Below are positions 58,303 through 64,000 of a DNA stretch of 64,000 nucleotides, one piece after another. The notes under the pieces are model-generated. The model was not told where the DNA came from. It saw only the letters and a list, made by a program, of their open reading frames with translations, and did no database searches. The translations under genes and the position numbers were made by a program. This DNA is from Okapia johnstoni (taxonomy: Eukaryota > Chordata > Mammalia > Artiodactyla > Giraffidae), in NCBI GenBank assembly GCA_024291935.2, contig CM044309.1, forward strand, positions 97,799,628 through 97,863,627. Direction: 5' to 3'. Numbering within the stretch: position 1 is the first letter of the stretch; the number at the start of each line of letters is the position of its first letter.

Positions 58303-58750
58303 GCATGCAAACTGTGGTCCTCAGGCCAAATCCTACTTGCCACTTTTTAATGAAGTTTCATAGAATACAGTAATACTGATTCATTTATATAGCTGTAGTC
58401 ATGGTACCCCACTCCAGTACTCTTGCCTGGAAAATCCCATGGACGGAGGAGCCTGGTAGGCTGCAGTCCATGGGGTCACTACGAGTCGGACATGACTGAG
58501 CGACTTCACTTTCAATTTTCACTCTCATGCATTGGAGAAGGAAATGGCAACCCACTCCAGTGTTCTTGCCTGGAGAATCCCAGGGACGGGGGAGCCTGGT
58601 GGGCTGCTGTCTATGGGGTCGCACAGAGTCGGACACGACTGAGGTGGCTTAGCAGCAGCAGTCATGCAACAATGGCAGTTGACTAGTAAAGACAGAGAAT
58701 GTCCCTTAAAGGCTAAAGTATTTACTATTAATATTTGACCTTTCATAGAA
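58303..58750 (+). mobile_element. hAT-Charlie-type element split by a SINE dimer
   Basis: Left part 58303-58396 ('gcatgcaaactgtggtcctc', 'ggccaaatcctacttgcc', 'gattcatttatatagctg') and right part 58667-58750 (CAACAATGGCAG, 'cttaaaggctaaagtattta', 'tttcatagaaaatg') together give the usual order of a small non-autonomous hAT element of about 190 bp. The two parts join neatly when the SINE is removed. Confidence 0.7.
58404..58659 (+). mobile_element. Bov-tA-type SINE dimer inside the hAT element
   Basis: The first monomer lacks its first bases (starts GTACCCCACTCC); the second starts GGAGAAGGAAATGG at about 58532. The 3' end is CTTAGCAGCAGC. The short repeat AGTCATG lies at 58397-58403 and 58660-58666. 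Confidence 0.93.
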
Positions 58751-61700
58751 AATGTTTACTGTCTCCTGGCCTATGACATCAAGTATTTCTTCAATTTATC
58801 TTTTGTTTAATTTTAAATATCAGTCATGGGTTTATCCTATTTTTCATTGATTTCACCAAGTCCAATAATTATTTACATGCATTTCAATGAAACATTTTAC
58901 ATTAAATATTTATGCATTTTTATGTAAACAAAACAGAATCAAATAAATAGATGACAGATAACGAGAGATATTATTTTCCCCTCAAAAAGCAGACTAAGTC
59001 CAAATGATTCATTTGATCATTCAGAGTTCTCTGTAATTTAGCTCTGTCACTATACTGCAATTAATTCATCATTACATCATCTTTTTACCCTATTATTCTT
59101 TAAAATCATGCCCCACAGAGGAAATGTTTCCTGTTCATTTCCCACTATTCTCATTGTCTTCACTTTCCATTTTGAAATGTATTATTTACTTTAAAAAATA
59201 AGAACAAACATTTGCAAGAATCATTGTTCTTGCTAATTTTATTAGCCTAAACTTTTCAAATCTTCAAATGCCAATTGTATGTTAATCTTTAAGATAATTA
59301 TAGTTATGTCTACTTCTGATGTCATATTTCAGATCAGAAATTTTCAAGCAAAACTCCATTTTACCAGCAAGATATAAGCACTTTAGTCAGTCGTAATCTT
59401 TTCATGTATTTTGCATTTTCTAAAAAATGAGCAAATTGTTGGATTCACAGTGTTTAATCAGCTTTTTGGAATAAATAAATGGTCAAAGAGTTCAAATTAA
59501 AGAGGACAAGGTGCTCAATGAGTCTGGATTCAAATAAAGCACTAGCATTGAATAGTCAAAAATAAGTAGTGCAAGGTCAAAAACAATGATTTGAAATTGA
59601 AAACTGTGGGACTAGAAGAACATATTCTGAGAACTAGCTATAAAGCAATATAAAAATAGTCAATCTTAGAAAAAGGAATTGACATATTTAATAAACATAT
59701 ATCAACTGTTCAAAATGAAAAAAAATCTGATTTGTACTGTAATCTGTGTATCTCAGTATATGTGAAAATATCACTATTGGCTCAATGAATAACATATCTA
59801 AAAACAGTAAAAAGAGTTTTCTAAAGTCAGTGAAAGAATTATGAAAAGAATTAGAGATGTAATTTTGAATACAAGTGACGATTTAGTTTATGATCAAAAA
59901 TTGTAACCATCATTTCCAAACCATTTTCTAAAAGAAACTGTCAGCTTTCTGCCACTGAGATATTAGTATTTTCATCAACTCTTGATTAATAGGTACAACA
60001 ACCCTCTGACACAGTCTCCTTATATCATCCTAAGTGACCTGAGTCTAGAAAAAATTTACACAGAGATTAAATATAAAATACTTAAACCATTTGGGGCTTT
60101 TAAAGGTGAGAAGGTTGGATTTTTATTGCTAGTCAAGTTACAAGGATTAGTAGAACACTCCTTTTAAAAAAAATGAAATTCTGAATGTTTTATTACCTAT
60201 TATCAGACCCTGTTTAATTTCAAAACCTAATATTTAAATACCATGGGGGGAAAATGCGGTTTTCTTAACTTTTCAAGGTGAGGCTAAAATTACTCTAACA
60301 GTCTCTATTGGGACATCTATCTCCTTAAATAACCCTTTAATGATGTGCTACTTAAAATCAGAATGAATTTCGTATTTTCCAGCTAGACATCAGATAGGAC
60401 TTGCAAATGCACTAAAATTGTTTTATTTGGTTTCACATTTTGATAAAATACTCCAGGTAAAATTTCTCATATCATACTCTTATTTGTAAATCCTCTGAAG
60501 TCAAAATAGCTTTGACTATTTATTGGAGAGTATTATAAGGTACCAGTGTGATGTAGAAGCTTATTTGAAAAAGGCAAAGCTTAATTATTTTCTAGAAAAA
60601 GAAATATTTAATAAAAAATAAAAGAATAAAATGTGAAATGAAAGAGCTATTCATTTTTGTACATTTGTTAGCATTTATAAATGCTTGTAGCACATGTCCA
60701 AAAATGAATTTCTGATTTTACAATCACTGAGGACAGTGCTAGCAAATAATAGCTATAAGAAAAAAGTTATTAAATGATTGAGTTAATTTACTAAGCCTTT
60801 GTGTGCATGCTCACAATGAAAAAAATCTGAAGGCCGAAAGGAAACTATTAATGAGATATTTGGCTTTTTGGAGAGACGTAAGCATCAGCTGGAAAATTTC
60901 AGCATCATGAAAAGCCTAGAAGATGAAATACTGTGAAATTTAATCTTGTTGGGCATAGGGAATGCAGGCAGAGATAAACTTGGGATAAAGTGTTAGCTCA
61001 GCAGGACACAAGGCTGAGCAGTAAGAGTTTAAAGACACTTGGAGGTGCTCAAGGAAAACTGTATGAAAAGAAAGAAAAGAACAAAGTGGTGAGTAAAATG
61101 AAGACATAAAACTTGGCTATCTGAAAATTGAGCTGCATGTATTGCAGGAGAATTTATAAGTTAAATTCTGAAAAATTTAAAACCTAATGTTTAAGAGAGG
61201 GAAATGAATTTCTGCCTTCCTACTTCCAACCTACAAAACTCCCCCCTGCCCCTTTGGGGATTTAGTGCAGCTGAGAAGATAAACATATCAGTCATTGGTA
61301 ACACTCATTAACATCTTTAAAGGCCCTGTGAAATCTAAAAGTAATGAGATAAATCAATTTATTCTGTTTTTGACTTAAAAATGCATTTTTATACAGACAT
61401 ATCATCTGTTGTCTGGGTTGATTTGCCCACCCATAGAGGTGGTGGGCATTCGAGGTGGTAGGCATTCTGCAGAAGATCTGTGTTTAATTCAAATTGGATA
61501 TACTTACAGATCTCAATTCTTAAAGATTTTATTTTGGATAAAAGAAGAAAATTTGGATAAAAGCAAAAGGATAAATAGAAAACTTTATATGTATTGAAGG
61601 AAAACCAAAATGATTAGGTCAAAATATGTTACAGATTTGAAATCACAGTTGACTTATTTTTGCTGTCTTTGTTATTCTGTGTATCTATAGAACAACATAT

Positions 61701-61859
61701 TCTCAAGGAATTGTTGATACAGAGCTCTATAAAATGATAGAGTCTCTAGAGAACATCCACCACACTTTACACAGGATGAAATAACAAAAGTGGGAAAGTT
61801 ACTAGAATCTAGTATACCTTAATTTAAGTTGAATTGTTTTTATTTGCTTGTTTACTATA
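58751..61859. other. Unassigned AT-rich DNA
   Basis: The longest stretch with almost no recognisable repeat, about 3.1 kb. No frame above 62 codons, no splice-bounded exon that I trust, and no young SINE or BovB. It may be ordinary unique sequence. Confidence 0.5.
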
Positions 61860-62010
61860 GCATTTTTATGAATTTAATTATGTTCTACCACCCCTCCCCA
61901 AAGAAGCCATGTTGAAATCCTAACCCACAGTACCTATAAATTAGTTTATTTGGAAAGAAGATCTTGCAGATATATTCAAGTAAAGATGAGTTAATAAGGT
62001 TAAGCCCCAA
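61860..62010 (+). mobile_element. Possible ERVL-MaLR (MLT1/MST-like) LTR fragment
   Basis: 'catgttgaaatcctaaccca', 'ttatttggaaagaagatctt' and 'gcagatatattcaagtaaag' resemble the 5' half of mammalian MaLR LTRs. No end is visible. Confidence 0.5.
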
Positions 62011-63892
62011 CCTATAGTGACACTATAGTCAGCTGGATTGGCAGTTGGGAAGGAAAGCTGAATGGGCAGAAGAATAAAGATAAACTGGAACTTGAGTTGA
62101 CAACTGGAACACGCAAGGGCATAGTGGGATTGTCTTCCGTCACCACCCACCCTGATACTGGGAATGGTTGGCAGAAGAAAAATTGTTGCTCATTACCTTA
62201 GAGATGGGCTTCCCATCTAATGAAGAATGTTTCTTTCAGTTCCTTTTGGCTAGTATTAACCATAAGAGGGAATTCCGGAAACAGCTGGATTTTCAGTGAA
62301 ATGGAGGCAAACGTGTATATTCACATCTACAATGTAAAATCCTTGACCTTCAAGATGCTTGGTGTATGGACTTATCATTTGTCATAGCTTTTTATCAGCT
62401 GACACCAGTTTGTTAGAATATGGACGGAACACACTTCTACAGTAAGGGAGCACTCACAGAGGATTAAGTAGAAATATATGAAGGATTTTGCTTCCATCTA
62501 AAGGTCTCCTGCTTTCACATGAGAGCAAATTGTACCCTCTGGGTCCAATTGTCCTTCATGGATGTCAATTTACATTATTCCTATATTTTTATCATTTAAG
62601 TAATTTGGTGAGGGCTCTTTGGCAAAATAATAATTATTAATTCTGAGTAAATGTTTTGTGGAGTATGAATATGAAGTTAATAGAGTAAGGAATAACTTGA
62701 AGTTTCAGTACCATAACAAACCAGTGCTTATCAGAATCTATTGCTCTATCTAAAGTTTCCGTTTAATGAGCATACTAACATTTCAGCATCCATTATACAC
62801 TGAAAAAAAGTTTTCAATAATTAAAGATAATTGGCAATAGAAATAAAACGAGCAGATGAAAATGACTCTGCATTAGATATTGGCAGCCTGCTCTTTTGGC
62901 ATGTGCTGGAAGAAGAGAAGAGAGGATGAGGATTTTAAGTAGCAATCCAAACTGGTCAACTGTGTCCTTATTATTTTACACTTTTTTTTCCACATCATAT
63001 ACTTCAACTTCTATTTAAAAATTATTTTATAAAGTTTCCTCAGATTGCCCACAAAACTCTATTCTGGGGTTAAATGCCAATCAAATTATAGCTATATTTA
63101 ATGGTTATACAGTGTCATATTCTAAGTGTCAATTAGCTTCAATTTATAATGTCTTTTAAACAGCCAAATCATTTTGAACAACTTACTTAACAAAAAATAC
63201 CTTTTAAAAATTATTTTCCAGTATAATACCATTAAACCTAACAGAATCTCATTGAGGATATTTTTATTGTTTAAATATTATAAAATTTGGGGGGCTTTAT
63301 TTTACGTTGGTGCCTATAGGAAAGAGGAGTATCTTTTATGTCATTAAGAAAATACCAAAAGGTTAAATTATAGCCTCTTCAGTTTCATTTAAATTCAGAT
63401 TAGATTCCTGTGTATATTAGATTTATTACTGAATGTATTATTCGATATCATTATCATTAAAAATATCACAACACTATTAATTGGCTATACTCCAATATAT
63501 GAAAAAATAAAAAGTTAAAAAATTACAGAAGGAAACTAGTGAAAAAATATTTGGGCACTAAAATTAAAATAGCATCTTTAGTATTATTTTCCAAGTGTTC
63601 ATGAAAATACTGTAAATACAAAGCACATACAGATTCATATGTACACATACAGATTCGTATGTACACATACAGGGACATGAAGATGTATAACCTCACACCA
63701 CACATGCATATGCACAATTGTACTCACATATGTTCATGTTGTCACATACCTACAGTCATTGTGAGACCATGTGTGTTTGTGTTTTTATGACAGGCATAGT
63801 ACCACTCTCCATCCTCTCCACTTTAAAAAAATATTCGTAGACTGTAACTCTGAGCAAACAATAGTGAAGGAAGAAGTGAGGATGGCAGGGGA
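62011..63892. other. Unassigned AT-rich DNA
   Basis: No gene recognised. It includes a 20-bp tandem repeat at 63625-63670 (ACATACAGATTCATATGTAC type, two and a half copies). Confidence 0.5.
63625..63672. repeat. Tandem repeat, period 20 bp
   Basis: Units start at 63625, 63645 and 63665; the first two differ by one base (TTCATATG or TTCGTATG) and the third is partial. Confidence 0.92.
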
Positions 63893-64000
63893 CACATTCG
63901 TTGTTTCTCAGTTGTGTCTGACTCTTTGCGACCCCGTGGACTGCAGCCTGCCAGCCTTCCCTGTCCTTCACTATCTCCAGGAGTTTGCTCAAATTCATGT
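63893..64000 (-). mobile_element. BovB/Bov-tA 3' end, antisense, cut by window end
   Basis: 'cattcgttgtttctcagttg', 'gactctttgcgaccccgtgg' and 'caggagtttgctcaaattca' match the BovB 3' end. It continues beyond the window. Confidence 0.9.

Overview
The window is an AT-rich, gene-poor stretch of a ruminant nuclear genome (cattle, sheep, goat or a relative; I cannot tell which). The diagnosis rests on repeats: many fragments of the RTE-type LINE BovB, many copies of the BovB/tRNA-derived SINE family (Bov-tA and BovA2 types, including head-to-tail dimers), and several young ruminant LINE-1 3' ends. I found no intact protein-coding gene, rRNA, tRNA or CRISPR array. Every long reading frame I could recognise is either a decayed reverse transcriptase (LINE-1 ORF2 or BovB) or an accident of GC-rich sequence.

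Layout. 1-398: LINE-1 3' end. 2840-4445: an isolated GC- and CpG-rich island, the most unlike its surroundings. 5280-6310: old antisense LINE-1 cut by a SINE. 8810-10059: a 1.25 kb antisense BovB. 11.6-16.1 kb: SINE dimers and fragments. 17.15-20.35 kb: a nest in which old antisense LINE-1 was invaded by a young LINE-1 (with a 5' inversion) and then a BovB. 23623-24847: a solo endogenous retrovirus LTR with a six-unit 22-bp minisatellite. 26489-26583: a small segment with good splice signals on both sides. 27.4-32.3 kb: a SINE and a BovB with target-site duplications. 33.0-36.4 kb: old HAL1/LINE-1 material in both orientations, broken by a SINE and a BovB. 38.07-39.41 kb: the longest BovB. 42.3-44.8 kb: a second nest, with a 1.4 kb LINE-1 and two SINEs inside an older LINE-1. 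46-51.9 kb: MIR, an LTR-like repeat, SINEs, two BovB copies and a hAT fragment. 52-58.8 kb: old LINE-1, BovB, two SINE dimers, and a hAT element split by a SINE. 58.8-63.9 kb: almost nothing recognisable. The window ends inside another BovB/SINE copy.

No genes act together here; the readable content is a retrotransposition record. Several insertions can be dated relative to one another by nesting, and at least nine have visible target-site duplications. I see no convincing evidence of a new biological system. The items most worth checking are the GC island, the inverted LINE-1, the solo LTR and the possible non-coding exon. Family assignments come from remembered consensus features, not from a database search.
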